Source: Shewanella colwelliana ATCC 39565
GTDB lineage: Bacteria; Pseudomonadota; Gammaproteobacteria; Enterobacterales; Shewanellaceae
NCBI RefSeq assembly: GCF_000518705.1
Contig: NZ_JAEC01000007.1
Span: 162,473 to 226,472, forward strand
Direction of reading: 5' to 3'
DNA length: 64,000 nucleotides
The first letter of the stretch is position 1. Every line of letters begins with the position of its first letter. Under the pieces are notes generated by a model. The model did no database searches. It was given only the letters and a program-made list of their open reading frames with translations, and had not been told where the DNA came from. Of the stretch, positions 38,282 to 48,232 are shown one piece after another. Position numbers and translations under genes: made by a program.

Positions 38282-38550
38282 GAAAGGCATGCTGCAGGCA
38301 ATTGGTTGCCATGAAGGTTAACGCTACCATCAATAAATAAAAACAACTTCGTCAAATGTTATAAGCCAAAAATGCCAACACCTTCATTCGAAGGTCAACT
38401 TATTTTTGTTCAAAATCAATTGAGCTTTAGCTGGCCAGTGAAGCCCAGTGCAGTTAACTCTCAGAGTGGTTAGCCTGGTGGACAGCGAAGTCTGCCATGG
38501 CGGCTAGATGGCATCAGACTCATCGCCAAATGAGTCTGTGCCAGTGTGTA

Positions 38551-38946
38551 CTACTCTTGCTCACATTGGGTATGGGCGAGCGGCGCGCTGCGCTGGTTGT
38601 CAGCAGTGGCGATAAAGCAGGTCTTATCACTTATCCATAGCTGCACCGTTTGTGGTAGCTCAAAATTACGCCCCATGAGCAACTGGCCGTTAGGGTCTGT
38701 ATGGGGCGCGCGTTCAAGTGAGAGACGGCTGCTGCGGGTAAACGCATCATCGGCAATGGTTACGCGATCCATCTTCAGTAAGTCTGCAATTGCCGTTTCT
38801 AGCTCTGCAATACTCGCTGCGCTCGGTTCACTGACCAATGCCGGTAACGGTGCAGACTGCTGGCTATCGTCGGCTTGCAGGCTACACCCCATTATCAGTA
38901 ATGGGGTCAGGCTTAGCAGTGTCTTTACTCGATGCAGTGTCATCAT
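38551..38946 (-). CDS. Putative lipoprotein, unknown function
   Basis: A signal peptide with lipobox (LTPLLIMGC, Cys at about residue 21) starts this 131-residue protein. The mature part has no family I know. The start is five bases after the S41 protease stop (ATGATG at 38946/38943), so it belongs to the same transcript and may assist that outer or periplasmic protease. Both are lipid-anchored. Confidence 0.65.
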   Translation of the reverse strand: MMTLHRVKTLLSLTPLLIMGCSLQADDSQQSAPLPALVSEPSAASIAELETAIADLLKMDRVTIADDAFTRSSRLSLERAPHTDPNGQLLMGRNFELPQTVQLWISDKTCFIATADNQRSAPLAHTQCEQE

Positions 38947-38951
38947 AAGTA

Positions 38952-40535
38952 CTATTTCACCTGGGTTAAGATGCGGTTATTGAGTAACACATTCTGCATA
39001 CGTGTGTCTTCTAGCGTAAAGCCGTGGTCGATAAATTGCGGCTTAGGCGCGCTTTTGGCCATCGATGCACTGACAGCAGGGCAGCGATTATTGTCGCGAT
39101 AATAAAGCGCTGCTGACAGCATGGCTTCGTTTTTATCACCTAAAGGCTTTGAAAAATCATCAGCCATGTCACAGCCTGGGATTTCGCTGGCCAAGGTTGG
39201 ACTGGTACTCGGGATAAAGCCATCAGAGTAGTCGCCAAATCCTTTATCATTTTCCCCCTTAAACTGAATAGTGAAATAGGTGGTGCCGCAGTTGGGGGTT
39301 GGGTAGAAACCGTAAGGCTTACCACAGGTGGTGCCGCCTATTTGGATCACCTCAATATCGATGCCGCGTAAACTATTCATTAGCGCTTCACTGGCCGAGC
39401 AGGTGTTATCTGTGGTTAGAACGAAGAGTCGATTAAGGTTAAGCGATGGCAGTGCCTGTCCTGCGCCTAATAGACCTGCGTTAAACCCAATACTCTCGTC
39501 AATAAAAGGCATAGGTGTGAGTGCTGCACCAGTGACGGGATCTGTGGTCGGGTATTTACTGTTAAAACTACTGCGCTCAAAAATACGGTTTTGAGTCGCT
39601 TGTTCGCCAGCAACCATGTAGCCCAGCTGACTGGCGAGAGCGAGAAGACCACCGCCGTTGTAACGCAGATCAAGTACTAGGTCGTTAACACCGCTACTGC
39701 GCAGGCTATTGATGGCGTCAACGAGACCGCGCTCTGCAGTGGCGATATGTGAGTTGAACTGGATATAACCGACGGTGCCTGTGTCGGTAGCAATTAGATT
39801 GACGTTTTGCACCGGGGTTGAGACCACTGTTTGCGCACTCAGGGTGACATCACGGGTTTGGCTTTCGCCTAGGTCCAACAACGTGAAGCGGGTTTGTTGC
39901 CCACTGCTGCTGGGGAACAAGCCTTGGTTAAGCACGCTAATGCTGGCTGTGTCATTGGCATCTTTAACGCTGACACCATTGATACTGACGATAACTGCGC
40001 CACGGGCAATATTGGCAGAGGTCGCTGGAGAGTTTGGTTCTGTGTAGGTGACTGTGACCTTTCTGTCAGTACTGGCACTGGCTTGTTGCAGGTGGAAGTT
40101 AAGGCCGTAACTGACCGAGGCACCAGATTGATTAAGTTGTTCCCACTCGGCTGTTGACATGGAGAAGTGGAACTTGTCTTTCTCATTACCTGTCTCTGAA
40201 AGCTCAGTAGTTTTTAAGGTATCGAAGTAATCGCCAACGCTGTAGGGCGCTGGGTCTCTGTCGGGTATTTCGCTGTACCAAAGGTAAGTGTCATTGCTCC
40301 ATGAGCGCAGCCACAGCTTTTCTTTTAGAGCGGCATCGCATTGATTGGCCAATTGAGGGTAAGGGGTAAACTCGCCTGCCACCCACTTTATGGTGCTACC
40401 GCCAGATCCAGTGCCGATAGAGCCGCTTGTATTGCCTGAATTGGTTTCGCTGCCAGGGCCTCCACCGCTACATCCACAAAGGAGTAGTCCTGAGGCGATG
40501 ACAGTGGTTAACAGAGTCGTTGAGAGTAACTTCAT
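38952..40535 (-). CDS. S41-family (C-terminal processing) peptidase lipoprotein
   Basis: The signal peptide ends in a lipobox (ASGLLLCGC). A Gly/Ser-rich linker comes next, then a PDZ-like part (SPATSANIARGAVIVSINGV, with VGYIQFNSH after it). The S41 core shows LDLRYNGGGLLALASQL and the catalytic Ser in NTCSASEALMNSL at about residue 380; the Lys/Gln partner is less clear in the GTTCGKPYGF region. At 527 residues it is somewhat longer than CtpA. The next gene, a lipoprotein, is translated right behind. Confidence 0.88.
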   Translation of the reverse strand: MKLLSTTLLTTVIASGLLLCGCSGGGPGSETNSGNTSGSIGTGSGGSTIKWVAGEFTPYPQLANQCDAALKEKLWLRSWSNDTYLWYSEIPDRDPAPYSVGDYFDTLKTTELSETGNEKDKFHFSMSTAEWEQLNQSGASVSYGLNFHLQQASASTDRKVTVTYTEPNSPATSANIARGAVIVSINGVSVKDANDTASISVLNQGLFPSSSGQQTRFTLLDLGESQTRDVTLSAQTVVSTPVQNVNLIATDTGTVGYIQFNSHIATAERGLVDAINSLRSSGVNDLVLDLRYNGGGLLALASQLGYMVAGEQATQNRIFERSSFNSKYPTTDPVTGAALTPMPFIDESIGFNAGLLGAGQALPSLNLNRLFVLTTDNTCSASEALMNSLRGIDIEVIQIGGTTCGKPYGFYPTPNCGTTYFTIQFKGENDKGFGDYSDGFIPSTSPTLASEIPGCDMADDFSKPLGDKNEAMLSAALYYRDNNRCPAVSASMAKSAPKPQFIDHGFTLEDTRMQNVLLNNRILTQVK

Positions 40536-40782
40536 AAATAATCCTTTATTATTAAACTCTTAATTTTATTTTTAAGTGCTAGTAGTGAGCTTTTTTCGTC
40601 CAAAACAAGTGTATAACATTAACTTGGGCTGTGTCAGGCAAGATCTTTACTAATGATGAAATATTCTAAGGCAATTATGGATATAACCCTTGTCCCAGAT
40701 GTTCTCAAGCGGATCAGGTTATGATTTAATGGCATATTGCTATTTAGTCAGCGTCACTAGGTGCGGAGTACCGTTTTATCTT

Positions 40783-41505
40783 ATGGGTTATTCACTGCTC
40801 GATCTTACTGCTGTGTTGTGCTTTTTTTGTTGTTGGGTTGGCTATGCTCGTTTTGCGCGGCAAAAGGCGAAAACCACCAATTGTATTGCTAGGTGTTTGC
40901 ATCAACACCGAATCCATTGGATGGAGCAACTCATTGGTCGTGAAGTACGGGTGGCAGAAGCGGCGTTACTGGCTAACTTAGAGCGGAATATTACCTTTTT
41001 TGCCAGTACCACCATGCTGGTGCTAGCGGGTGTGTTAACGCTATTTGCTCAAGTTGAGCGTCTCGAAGCGGTGATCGCTTCCATTCCACTGACAGCGCCC
41101 CCTGTGCACCTGTTGATTCAGCTAAAACTCGGTCTGTTAACCTTTATCTTTGTGATGGCGTTTTTTCAGTTTACTTGGTCGATGCGCCAGTATGGATTTT
41201 TAAATGTGATGATAGGCGCAGCCCCTATCGACAAAAGTGGCACTAACAGTCACCTTAGGGATTACGCCAATCAGATGGCCGTGGTGCAAGATCAAGCGGC
41301 TCACTCCTATAATTATGGTTTGCGCTCCTACTATTTTGCGATGGCTGTGCTGTGTTGGTTTTTCCATCCACTACTGTTTATCGTGGCCAGCTTGGTCGTG
41401 GTATACACCTTGTATCGCCGTGAATTTAAATCTAAAGCTGTGATGGCCATTACGGCAGGGATGCAATTACTCAATGAAGAACGGCAGAAGTTAAGTAAGA
41501 ATTAA
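40783..41505 (+). CDS. DUF599-family membrane protein
   Basis: Four to five hydrophobic segments (DLTAVLCFFCCWVGYARF; TMLVLAGVLTLFAQV; LGLLTFIFVMAFFQFTWSMR; AMAVLCWFFHPLLFIVASLVVV) and the family core LERNITFFASTTML place it in DUF599. The starting ATG at 40783 gives 240 residues, the family length; an earlier ATG at 40690 would add 31 residues not seen in the family. It has no known function. It converges on the HD-GYP gene. Confidence 0.82.
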   Translation: MGYSLLDLTAVLCFFCCWVGYARFARQKAKTTNCIARCLHQHRIHWMEQLIGREVRVAEAALLANLERNITFFASTTMLVLAGVLTLFAQVERLEAVIASIPLTAPPVHLLIQLKLGLLTFIFVMAFFQFTWSMRQYGFLNVMIGAAPIDKSGTNSHLRDYANQMAVVQDQAAHSYNYGLRSYYFAMAVLCWFFHPLLFIVASLVVVYTLYRREFKSKAVMAITAGMQLLNEERQKLSKN

Positions 41506-41518
41506 AACTGGCTATGTG

Positions 41519-42697
41519 TCAGTAGGGACTTGCTGCAGATGGCAGTTGTTGAAAGGTTTGTTGTATTGTCGATATCTCATCTGCGCCGTCGATCAATGCC
41601 GTAACGCAATCGGTATCAAGCTTTGTGCCTGCCAGTTTTCTTAGTTCGGCAAATGCGACATCGTTGCTCCAAGCACTCTTATAGGGTCTTTCGCTTGTGA
41701 GTGCGTCAAAAATGTCGGCAACGGCAACGATTTTGGCTTCAATAGGGATCTGTTTATCCAACAAGCCTTTTGGGTAGCCTTTACCATCCAAGGTTTCATG
41801 ATGATATACCACTACATTACGCAAGATTTGCACATGATCTAAATTCGTCAAATGGTAGTTATCGAGCATTTTGTCAATCAGGTGTAGGCCTGACTCACAA
41901 TGCTCTTGCATCGCTTTACGCTCAACTTTATTTAAAGGCCCTTGCTTAAAGAGAATGTTGTTGGAGACGGTAATTTTTCCAATGTCATGTAAAGGTGCAA
42001 ACAGAAAGAGGTGTTCGACAAAATTGTCATTTAGCTGATGACGGTCAGCGACGTTTAAACAGATAAGGCGAGAATAGTGCGCCATTCTGGCAAGGTGTTC
42101 GGCGGTTTCTGGGTCACGAAAATGGGTCACATCAATGGCGGTTTTCATGGTTGACGCTAAGGTTGTTATGTCGGATAGCTCGTTAATGATCAACAGGGCA
42201 ACGAGATTACCAATAAGGTTTAAGTGCTGAATACATGCACTGTCAAACACGCCTTCTCTTTCTGCATTAAAAAAGATGAACCCAATCAGTTCATCGCCAT
42301 AACGTATCGGTAAGGTATAGCTGCTGCGATAACCTGCTTGGTAAATAAGCTGTGCATGTTGGTGCTTACTGCCGTTAAAAACGCGTAAATCCTGTTCGAT
42401 ACGACCGTTGTGAGACGTTGCTATGTTTCTCAGTGAGTAACAGTCACTGAGTTTTGCCTCGTAGTGATTTAAAGGCGATGGTTTTCCGCTGTAGATAAAG
42501 GTTTTAATCTTGTCTGTGTTTTTGTCATACAGTGCAACGGCAATACGTGAAATATCGGCAAACTTTTCCTGTGTCGTCACGTGCAAATATACCAGTTTGC
42601 TCATCACTGAGGGGTGATCGTTCAGATCCATAGGTTTTGCATACATTAGGTCGCTCCATTGACACTCAGCTGTTGCTTTGACTGCGGCTTTACTCAT
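41519..42697 (-). CDS. GAF-like and HD-GYP cyclic-di-GMP phosphodiesterase
   Basis: Residues 40-175 look like a GAF-type sensor (SRIAVALYDKNTDKIKTFIY, then YTLPIRYGDELIGFIFFNAE). The HD-GYP domain covers about 190-370: H237-D238 in APLHDIGKI, H299-H300 in VVYHHETLDGKGYP with the GYP at 307-309, and VADIFDALTSERPYK. Members split c-di-GMP to GMP. There is no membrane segment, so it is a soluble sensor. Its ligand is unknown. Confidence 0.9.
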   Translation of the reverse strand: MSKAAVKATAECQWSDLMYAKPMDLNDHPSVMSKLVYLHVTTQEKFADISRIAVALYDKNTDKIKTFIYSGKPSPLNHYEAKLSDCYSLRNIATSHNGRIEQDLRVFNGSKHQHAQLIYQAGYRSSYTLPIRYGDELIGFIFFNAEREGVFDSACIQHLNLIGNLVALLIINELSDITTLASTMKTAIDVTHFRDPETAEHLARMAHYSRLICLNVADRHQLNDNFVEHLFLFAPLHDIGKITVSNNILFKQGPLNKVERKAMQEHCESGLHLIDKMLDNYHLTNLDHVQILRNVVVYHHETLDGKGYPKGLLDKQIPIEAKIVAVADIFDALTSERPYKSAWSNDVAFAELRKLAGTKLDTDCVTALIDGADEISTIQQTFQQLPSAASPY

Positions 42698-42769
42698 GTT
42701 TATTCAAGTATAGGTTGGGATTGCAAAAGTGGGGGGAAGGCAGATTAATTAGTTATGGCATCATGACCG

Positions 42770-42807
42770 ACATCAATAAACGCCAAGTGGTGTTACACCA
42801 CTTGGCG
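42770..42807 (-). terminator. Terminator after metY
   Basis: A 27-base perfect palindrome with a single central T (42781-42807): arms CGCCAAGTGGTGT and ACACCACTTGGCG. On the minus strand it is followed by TTTATTG. Confidence 0.75.
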
Positions 42808-42849
42808 TGATTAAAGTGCTTCTATCTATGCTAAAGCGGTTACCTCATT

Positions 42850-44139
42850 TTATATCGCTTTATTCAACGCTTGGGCCACATCCGCAATAATATCGTCGAT
42901 ATGTTCAATCCCCACAGAAATACGAACTAGATCTTCTGATACGCCAGCTTTAGCTAACTCGTTGGCATCTAGCTGTCGATGAGTGGTTGTAGCAGGGTGG
43001 CAAGCCAGTGATTTAGCATCACCAATGTTCACTAAGCGTAAAATCATTTGCAGTGCATCGATAAAGCGCCCGCCAGCTTCTTTTGCTTCATCGCTAGAGT
43101 TGGCTTTGATTCCAAAACTGATGATGCCACTGGCTTTACCGCCAGTGATTTTATGACAGTTGTCTTGATAGGGGCTGTTGGCTAATGCGCCATAATTGAC
43201 CCAGCTGACATTGGGGTGTTGTTCAAGGTATTGTGCCAGCGCTAGGGCATTGCTGCAATGGCGCTCCATTCTTAAAGCCAAGGTTTCTAACCCTTGCAGC
43301 AGTAGAAAAGCACTTTGTGGTGCCAGCGCCGCGCCGGTGTTGCGCAGCGGTACCACGCGGCACCGACCAATAAAGGCCGCTGGTCCAAAGGCTTCTGTAT
43401 AAACAACGCCATGATAGGAGGCATCTGGCTCATTGAGTAGGGCAAAGCGTTTAGATTGAGCCGCCCAGTCAAACTTGCCTGAATCGATTATTGCACCACC
43501 TATAGTCGTGCCATGACCACCAATATATTTAGTCAATGAGTGGATAACGATGTCGGCGCCATGTTCAAAGGGGCGGCACAATACCGGGGTTGCCACCGTA
43601 TTATCGACCATAAGGGGAACGCCATGTTTATGGGCAATTTCAGCGAGGCGCTGAATATCGACAATATTGCCCGCAGGGTTACCAATGGATTCACAAAACA
43701 GCGCTTTGGTCTTGTCGTCAATCAAGGCTTCGAGACCTGCGAAGTCATCAAAGGCCGCCATCCGCACGTCGACACCTTGGCGGGGTAAGGTGTGAGCAAA
43801 GAGGTTGTAAGTGCCGCCATATAGCTGACTGGTGCTAACAATGTTATCGCCTACTTGAGTCAGCGCCTGAATCGCATAGGTGATAGCAGCCATGCCAGAA
43901 GCCACCGCCAGCGCACCGATACCGCCCTCAATCGCTGCGAGACGTTGCTCTAATACATGGGTGGTGGGGTTCATAATACGGGTATAGATATTGCCCGCGA
44001 CTTTTAGATCGAAAAGGTCTGCACCGTGCTGTGTATCATCAAAGGTATAGGAGGTGGTTTGGTAAATCGGGACGGCAGCGGCCTTGGTGGTCGCTTCAGA
44101 TTCATATCCATGATGCAGTGCTAATGATTCAAGTTTCAT
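42850..44139 (-). CDS. metY: O-acetylhomoserine sulfhydrylase (aminocarboxypropyltransferase)
   Basis: A Cys/Met-metabolism PLP enzyme of 429 residues, the MetY length, longer than MetB/MetC. Marks are [16 protein letters not shown]-type [15 protein letters not shown], and the PLP Lys in [12 protein letters not shown]. It makes homocysteine from O-acetylhomoserine and sulfide. I start it at ATG 44139 ([13 protein letters not shown]), after GGAAT; the frame is open to 44178. Three tandem MetJ-box-like sequences lie 38 bases upstream. It is probably a methionine-repressed gene. Confidence 0.92.
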   Translation of the reverse strand: MKLESLALHHGYESEATTKAAAVPIYQTTSYTFDDTQHGADLFDLKVAGNIYTRIMNPTTHVLEQRLAAIEGGIGALAVASGMAAITYAIQALTQVGDNIVSTSQLYGGTYNLFAHTLPRQGVDVRMAAFDDFAGLEALIDDKTKALFCESIGNPAGNIVDIQRLAEIAHKHGVPLMVDNTVATPVLCRPFEHGADIVIHSLTKYIGGHGTTIGGAIIDSGKFDWAAQSKRFALLNEPDASYHGVVYTEAFGPAAFIGRCRVVPLRNTGAALAPQSAFLLLQGLETLALRMERHCSNALALAQYLEQHPNVSWVNYGALANSPYQDNCHKITGGKASGIISFGIKANSSDEAKEAGGRFIDALQMILRLVNIGDAKSLACHPATTTHRQLDANELAKAGVSEDLVRISVGIEHIDDIIADVAQALNKAI

Positions 44140-44177
44140 TGTTATTCCATTCCTAACCATTGAGTAAAATCTGACCA

Positions 44178-44201
44178 TAACATCTGGCCATCTAGATGTC
44201 T
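44178..44201 (-). promoter_or_regulatory. Tandem MetJ boxes upstream of metY
   Basis: Three adjoining 8-base units read on the plus strand: TAACATCT, GGCCATCT and AGATGTCT. Against the MetJ consensus AGACGTCT they match at 5, 5 and 7 of 8 positions. MetJ with S-adenosylmethionine represses met genes by binding such tandem boxes. Confidence 0.6.
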
Positions 44202-44367
44202 AAGTGTTTTTCTACTGTATGATGATAGACTCGTTATGCTTAAGGTTATGGTTTGATTATTAGGCGGTGAATGTTGTTGTGGTAACTGAAAGATGTAGCG
44301 CTAACAGCTTGTATATCTTTGTGATATCGTGAGCCAGTAGTTAATAAACCTCATCACTGGATAGACA

Positions 44368-45159
44368 ATGATAAGCCCAATTTGTAAAGGAACATTAGTA
44401 CGCTGGAAAGATGATAAAGGCTATGGCTTTATTGCCGTGGAGGGCGGTGATACAACCTCGTCTCAGGAGCTCTTTATCCACGCGCAGACTTTGCGTCATA
44501 TGAGTCGGCGTCCGCAAGTTGGCGATAGGCTCTTTTTTCAAATTGAAACCCAAGCCAATGGTAAGCGTGCCGCAGTAAATGCCCGTATCGATGGAGTGAC
44601 AGTCAAGCAAGTGGCTCACCATAATGTTCCCCCCAAGCGGCCGATAAAGCGTAAGCGTAAAGCTGACTCTCCCTTGATGGGGATCATGCTGCGTATCGTG
44701 ATAATGATGTTATTGCTCGCACTCGGTAGTCAGTTATATCAAGGTTTTTGGTTGGGGGCAGGAGAGCCGAGCCAAACGACTAGCAGCGCCTTACCCGATA
44801 CAAGGCAAGTGGATGTTGAGACTAACGCTGATAGGGTTATTGCTCGTGCGTTTGAGCTGCAACAAAGTGGTGTGATGGTGCAAAGCCAAGGCCGGGTAAG
44901 CAAGCTGTTAGCCGATGACAATGACGGTAGTCGTCACCAAAAGTTTATCTTGCGTTTGTCGAGCGGCCAGACCCTGCTAGTCGCGCACAATATCGATTTG
45001 GCGCCACGTATCGATAGTTTAAATGTGGGCGATCAGGTGAGCTTTGCGGGTCAATATGAGTGGAACAACCGCGGAGGTGTGCTGCATTGGACACATCTCG
45101 ATCCGAATGGACGCCATCAAGGTGGCTGGCTTAAACATAATGGTCGTATTTATCAGTAG
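44368..45159 (+). CDS. Fusion of cold-shock domain, membrane helix and DUF3465
   Basis: Residues 1-75 are a cold-shock OB fold (GTLVRWKDDKGYGFIAVEGG with RNP1-like KGYGFI, then ELFIHAQTL). Residues 90-105 are very basic (KRPIKRKRKAD). One helix follows at about 110-130 (LRIVIMMLLLALGSQLYQGF). The C-terminal ~110 residues (FILRLSSGQTLLVAHNIDLA, then GVLHWTHLDPNGRHQGGWL) look like DUF3465, which is usually a separate secreted protein. The order suggests a cytoplasmic nucleic-acid-binding head and a periplasmic tail. The function of DUF3465 is unknown. Confidence 0.75.
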   Translation: MISPICKGTLVRWKDDKGYGFIAVEGGDTTSSQELFIHAQTLRHMSRRPQVGDRLFFQIETQANGKRAAVNARIDGVTVKQVAHHNVPPKRPIKRKRKADSPLMGIMLRIVIMMLLLALGSQLYQGFWLGAGEPSQTTSSALPDTRQVDVETNADRVIARAFELQQSGVMVQSQGRVSKLLADDNDGSRHQKFILRLSSGQTLLVAHNIDLAPRIDSLNVGDQVSFAGQYEWNNRGGVLHWTHLDPNGRHQGGWLKHNGRIYQ

Positions 45160-45176
45160 TGAGTAAAGCTTGGCTA

Positions 45177-45211
45177 GGGCTCAATCTAGGTTATCTATTG
45201 AGTCCTTTTTT
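45177..45211 (+). terminator. Terminator after the cold-shock/DUF3465 gene
   Basis: GGGCTCAAT (45177-45185) pairs with ATTGAGTCC (45197-45205), with one G-T wobble, followed by T6. Confidence 0.8.
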
Positions 45212-45403
45212 GTTTGGCGTTAATGCTCGACGACTCGTCTACAGCGGCTCGACCTTACCCTTGTTCAGCATTCTATCCAACTTGTCATCAAAGTTTCTTA
45301 TGTTCGCTATAGTATCACTTAACTAAAACCTAATTAAGCTGGCCGAGCTTTACATTTTTTATTGTTATAAAACTACATTGTTAACAGTATTAATTATTTT
45401 GGG

Positions 45404-45417
45404 GTGATCAATATCAC
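45404..45417. promoter_or_regulatory. CRP/FNR-like palindrome upstream of nqrA
   Basis: GTGATCAATATCAC is a near-perfect inverted repeat. It has GTGA-N6-TCAC of the CRP consensus and also TGAT-N4-ATCA of the FNR (EtrA) consensus. It lies about 125 bases before nqrA in a 382-base gap (45160-45541) that otherwise holds only the terminator above. Control of nqr by CRP, the main regulator of respiration in Shewanella, is an inference. Confidence 0.45.
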
Positions 45418-45541
45418 GTTGCAGCGGAAAAAAACGTTGCTTAGTTACAATGCGGTGTCGGAATGTGACCTTAATATCGGTATTTTAGTTAATAATCTAT
45501 TACTATTAACCATCCCCAATTTTTAACGGTTGATGTTTGTG

Positions 45542-46903
45542 ATGGCAGATTTCTCAGACAAGATTAAAACGATTAAGAAGGGCCTTGATGTGCCCATCGC
45601 CGGTGAGCCTAGGCAAGTTATTGATATTGCTCCTAGCCCAGCCAAAGTAGCGCTGCTTGGCGAAGAGTATGTTGGCCTAAAGCCCACCTTATTAGTGGAG
45701 GTTGGTGACAAAGTCGTCAAAGGGCAAACACTTTTCGAAGATAAGAAAACCCCTGGTGTGCAATTTACTGCACCAGCCAGTGGTGAAATTGTCGAAATCA
45801 ACCGTGGTGAACGTCGTGTTTTGCAGTCGGTTGTGATTGCGGTGGCGGGTGACGAGCAGATTTTATTTGATGCTTATAATGATTTCACCCAACTTAATCG
45901 TGAATCGGTACAAGAGAACTTAGTCAACAGCGGTCTGTGGACTGCATTACGGACGCGTCCTTTCTCTCGTGTACCTGAGTTAAACACGCAACCAGCAGCC
46001 ATTTTTGTTAATGCCATGGACAGTAATCCACTGGCGGCAGATCCTCGGATTATTATTGCCGAGCAACCTGATGCGTTTGCGGCGGGTCTGCAAGTCTTAT
46101 CTCATCTCACCGAAGGCAAAATCCATCTGTGTCATGATGCGGGTGACGCACTGCCTGGTAGCGATATTACGCAGGTGAAAAGCCATCGTTTTGCAGGGGT
46201 TCATCCAGCAGGCTTAGTGGGTACTCATATTCACTTTATTCAACCTGCTAGTTTAGAACGCCCAGTGTGGCACCTTAACTATCAGGATGTTATCGCCTAC
46301 GGTAAACTTTTCCAGACTGGTGAGCTTTATACTGACCGTGTTGTCGCTCTCGGTGGGCCTACCACCGTAAATCCTCGTTTGTTAAGAACACAGCTTGGTG
46401 CTCAGCTTAGCGGTATTGTCGAAGGTGAAGTGAAACCGGGTGATAACCGTGTGGTATCGGGTTCAATATTAGCGGGTCATACTGCCACTGGCCCCCATGA
46501 TTACCTTGGTCGCTTCCATCAGCAGATCTCTGTGTTAGAAGAAGACTCTCAGCACCAGTTCCTGTCGTGGGTGCGTGGTGGGTCCAATAAATTCTCTATT
46601 ACACGTGCGGTGACATCGCGTTTTCGCGGTACCAAGCGATTATTTAATTTAACTACTCATGCTGGCGGTTCGGTACGCGCGATGATCGCATTTGGTCAAC
46701 TAGACCGTGTCATGCCGCTCGATATCTTACCTATGCTATTGATGCGTGACCTTGTGGTAAGAGATACCGATGAGGCGCAACTGCTTGGCGCATTAGAGTT
46801 AGATGAAGAAGATTTGGCGTTATGTACGTTTGTTTCTCCTGGTAAATATGACTACGGACAAGAACTACGTATCTGCCTAGATATTATTGAGAGGGAAGGT
46901 TAA
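45542..46903 (+). CDS. nqrA: Na+-translocating NADH:quinone reductase subunit A
   Basis: [20 protein letters not shown] near the start is the NqrA signature, and [18 protein letters not shown] is the lipoyl-like strand. The subunit is a soluble protein on the cytoplasmic side of the complex. Length 453 residues is normal. I start at ATG 45542 (MADFSDK); in-frame TTG/ATG codons at 45530-45535 are possible but add only MMFV-like residues. It overlaps nqrB by one base (TAATG). Confidence 0.95.
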   Translation: MADFSDKIKTIKKGLDVPIAGEPRQVIDIAPSPAKVALLGEEYVGLKPTLLVEVGDKVVKGQTLFEDKKTPGVQFTAPASGEIVEINRGERRVLQSVVIAVAGDEQILFDAYNDFTQLNRESVQENLVNSGLWTALRTRPFSRVPELNTQPAAIFVNAMDSNPLAADPRIIIAEQPDAFAAGLQVLSHLTEGKIHLCHDAGDALPGSDITQVKSHRFAGVHPAGLVGTHIHFIQPASLERPVWHLNYQDVIAYGKLFQTGELYTDRVVALGGPTTVNPRLLRTQLGAQLSGIVEGEVKPGDNRVVSGSILAGHTATGPHDYLGRFHQQISVLEEDSQHQFLSWVRGGSNKFSITRAVTSRFRGTKRLFNLTTHAGGSVRAMIAFGQLDRVMPLDILPMLLMRDLVVRDTDEAQLLGALELDEEDLALCTFVSPGKYDYGQELRICLDIIEREG

Positions 46904-48117
46904 TGAGTAAGCAAGATAAAAAGCCTGACGTTCAATCTGACTACTATGCACATGGTCAGTCGATGCGCAGCTTCTTCCGTTCACTACTCTATTTGCATGG
47001 CCGCAGCACCAAGGGGAAGGTGCATGTACGCGACGCAATTGATGTAAAGCGCACCATGACCTTGGTCGGCTTATGCCTGCTGCCAGCTATTTTATTTGGT
47101 ATCTACAATTTAGGCGTACAAGCACAAGTGGCGTTGACTTCTGGGCTTAGCACGCCAGATGTATGGCAGCTGTTTGTCTTTAACGGCTTAACGGGTGGAT
47201 TAACAGAGCAATCAGGTTTGATTGGTTTGTTTGGCTACGGCTTAAGTTTTTACCTTCCTATCTATTTTACCGCGCTGGTGGTGAGTCTGTTCTGGGAAGT
47301 GGTGTTTGCAAAAGTGCGCCGCCAAGAACTCCATGAGGGCTTCTTTGTTACCGCATTGCTGTTTACCCTGATTTTACCTGTGTCGACGCCGCTTTGGATT
47401 GTGGCATTAGGTATCACCTTTGGGGTGATCATGGCCAAAGAGGTGTTTGGTGGTATGGGGTATAACTTCCTCAACCCTGCACTGGCTGGTTATGCCTTTA
47501 TCTATTTTGCTTACCCAACAGAAGTGGCCGCATTATCTCAGTTTGTGGCGGTTGACGGATTTGCTGGCGCAACAACGTTAACGCAAGCTGCAGCAGGTAA
47601 CTTGAGCTTTGCTGACTATAGCTGGTACCAGGCGTTTAGTGACCCAACTTGGTGGAATGCTTTCTTTGGTTTCACCGTAGGTACGATGGCAGAAACCAGT
47701 ACGCTTGCCATTTTACTGGGTGGCCTGATGCTGATTCTGACGCGTTTAGCAGATTGGCGCATTGTTGCGGGTGTCATGCTCGGTATGATTTTGACCGCTG
47801 TGATGTTTAATCTGATTGGCTCGGCAAAAAATGAGATGTTTGCTATGCCTTGGACGTGGCACCTAGTCACGGGCGGTTTTGCGCTGGGTATGATGTTTAT
47901 GGCAACAGACCCGGTTACTACAGCTTATACCCGCAAAGGTAAGTTTATTTACGGCATCATGATCGGCTTTATGACAGTGCTGATTCGGGTACTTAACCTG
48001 AAAATGCCAGAAGGCATAATGCTCGCCATCCTATTTGCCAACCTTTGGGCACCGCTGTTTGACTACGTGGTTGCACGCAGCAACATGAAGCGGAGGCTAA
48101 AACGTAATGCCTTATAA
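46903..48117 (+). CDS. nqrB: Na+-translocating NADH:quinone reductase subunit B
   Basis: A 404-residue membrane protein with about ten helices. The covalent FMN site is the Thr in DGFAGATTLTQ, in the motif D-x-x-S/A-G-A-T. It also shows MAKEVFGGMGYNFLNPALAGYAF-like helices in the expected place and ends DYVVARSNMKRRLKRNAL, complete compared with Vibrio NqrB. It carries the sodium path. It overlaps nqrA by one base; a small ORF begins inside its last codons. Confidence 0.96.
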   Translation: MSKQDKKPDVQSDYYAHGQSMRSFFRSLLYLHGRSTKGKVHVRDAIDVKRTMTLVGLCLLPAILFGIYNLGVQAQVALTSGLSTPDVWQLFVFNGLTGGLTEQSGLIGLFGYGLSFYLPIYFTALVVSLFWEVVFAKVRRQELHEGFFVTALLFTLILPVSTPLWIVALGITFGVIMAKEVFGGMGYNFLNPALAGYAFIYFAYPTEVAALSQFVAVDGFAGATTLTQAAAGNLSFADYSWYQAFSDPTWWNAFFGFTVGTMAETSTLAILLGGLMLILTRLADWRIVAGVMLGMILTAVMFNLIGSAKNEMFAMPWTWHLVTGGFALGMMFMATDPVTTAYTRKGKFIYGIMIGFMTVLIRVLNLKMPEGIMLAILFANLWAPLFDYVVARSNMKRRLKRNAL

Positions 48118-48232
48118 ATCAGAACATATGCTTAGGGTGCAAACCGCAAACTTGTGGTCATCAATATTCGCATCCTTTTTGTTTCGCCTTTCTAGCCGCT
48201 CTGAGCGCGTCAATACGGAGAATAAATCGTAA
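48107..48232 (+). CDS. Possible 41-aa protein between nqrB and nqrC
   Basis: A frame begins at ATG 48107, inside the end of nqrB, and runs without a stop to TAA 48230-48232, which overlaps the nqrC ATG by one base (TAATG). It thus fills the 114-base gap exactly. GGAGG at 48092-48096 lies ten bases before the ATG. The peptide begins MPYKSEHMLRVQ, has a short hydrophobic stretch (LWSSIFASFLF) and a polar tail. I know no family. The double overlap suggests translational coupling; chance remains possible for 41 codons. Confidence 0.45.
   Translation: MPYKSEHMLRVQTANLWSSIFASFLFRLSSRSERVNTENKS

Noticed and set aside
38034..38340. ORFs of 99 and 63 codons on both strands
   Set aside because: They coincide with the inverted-repeat element at 38141-38281; the open frames follow from the palindromes.
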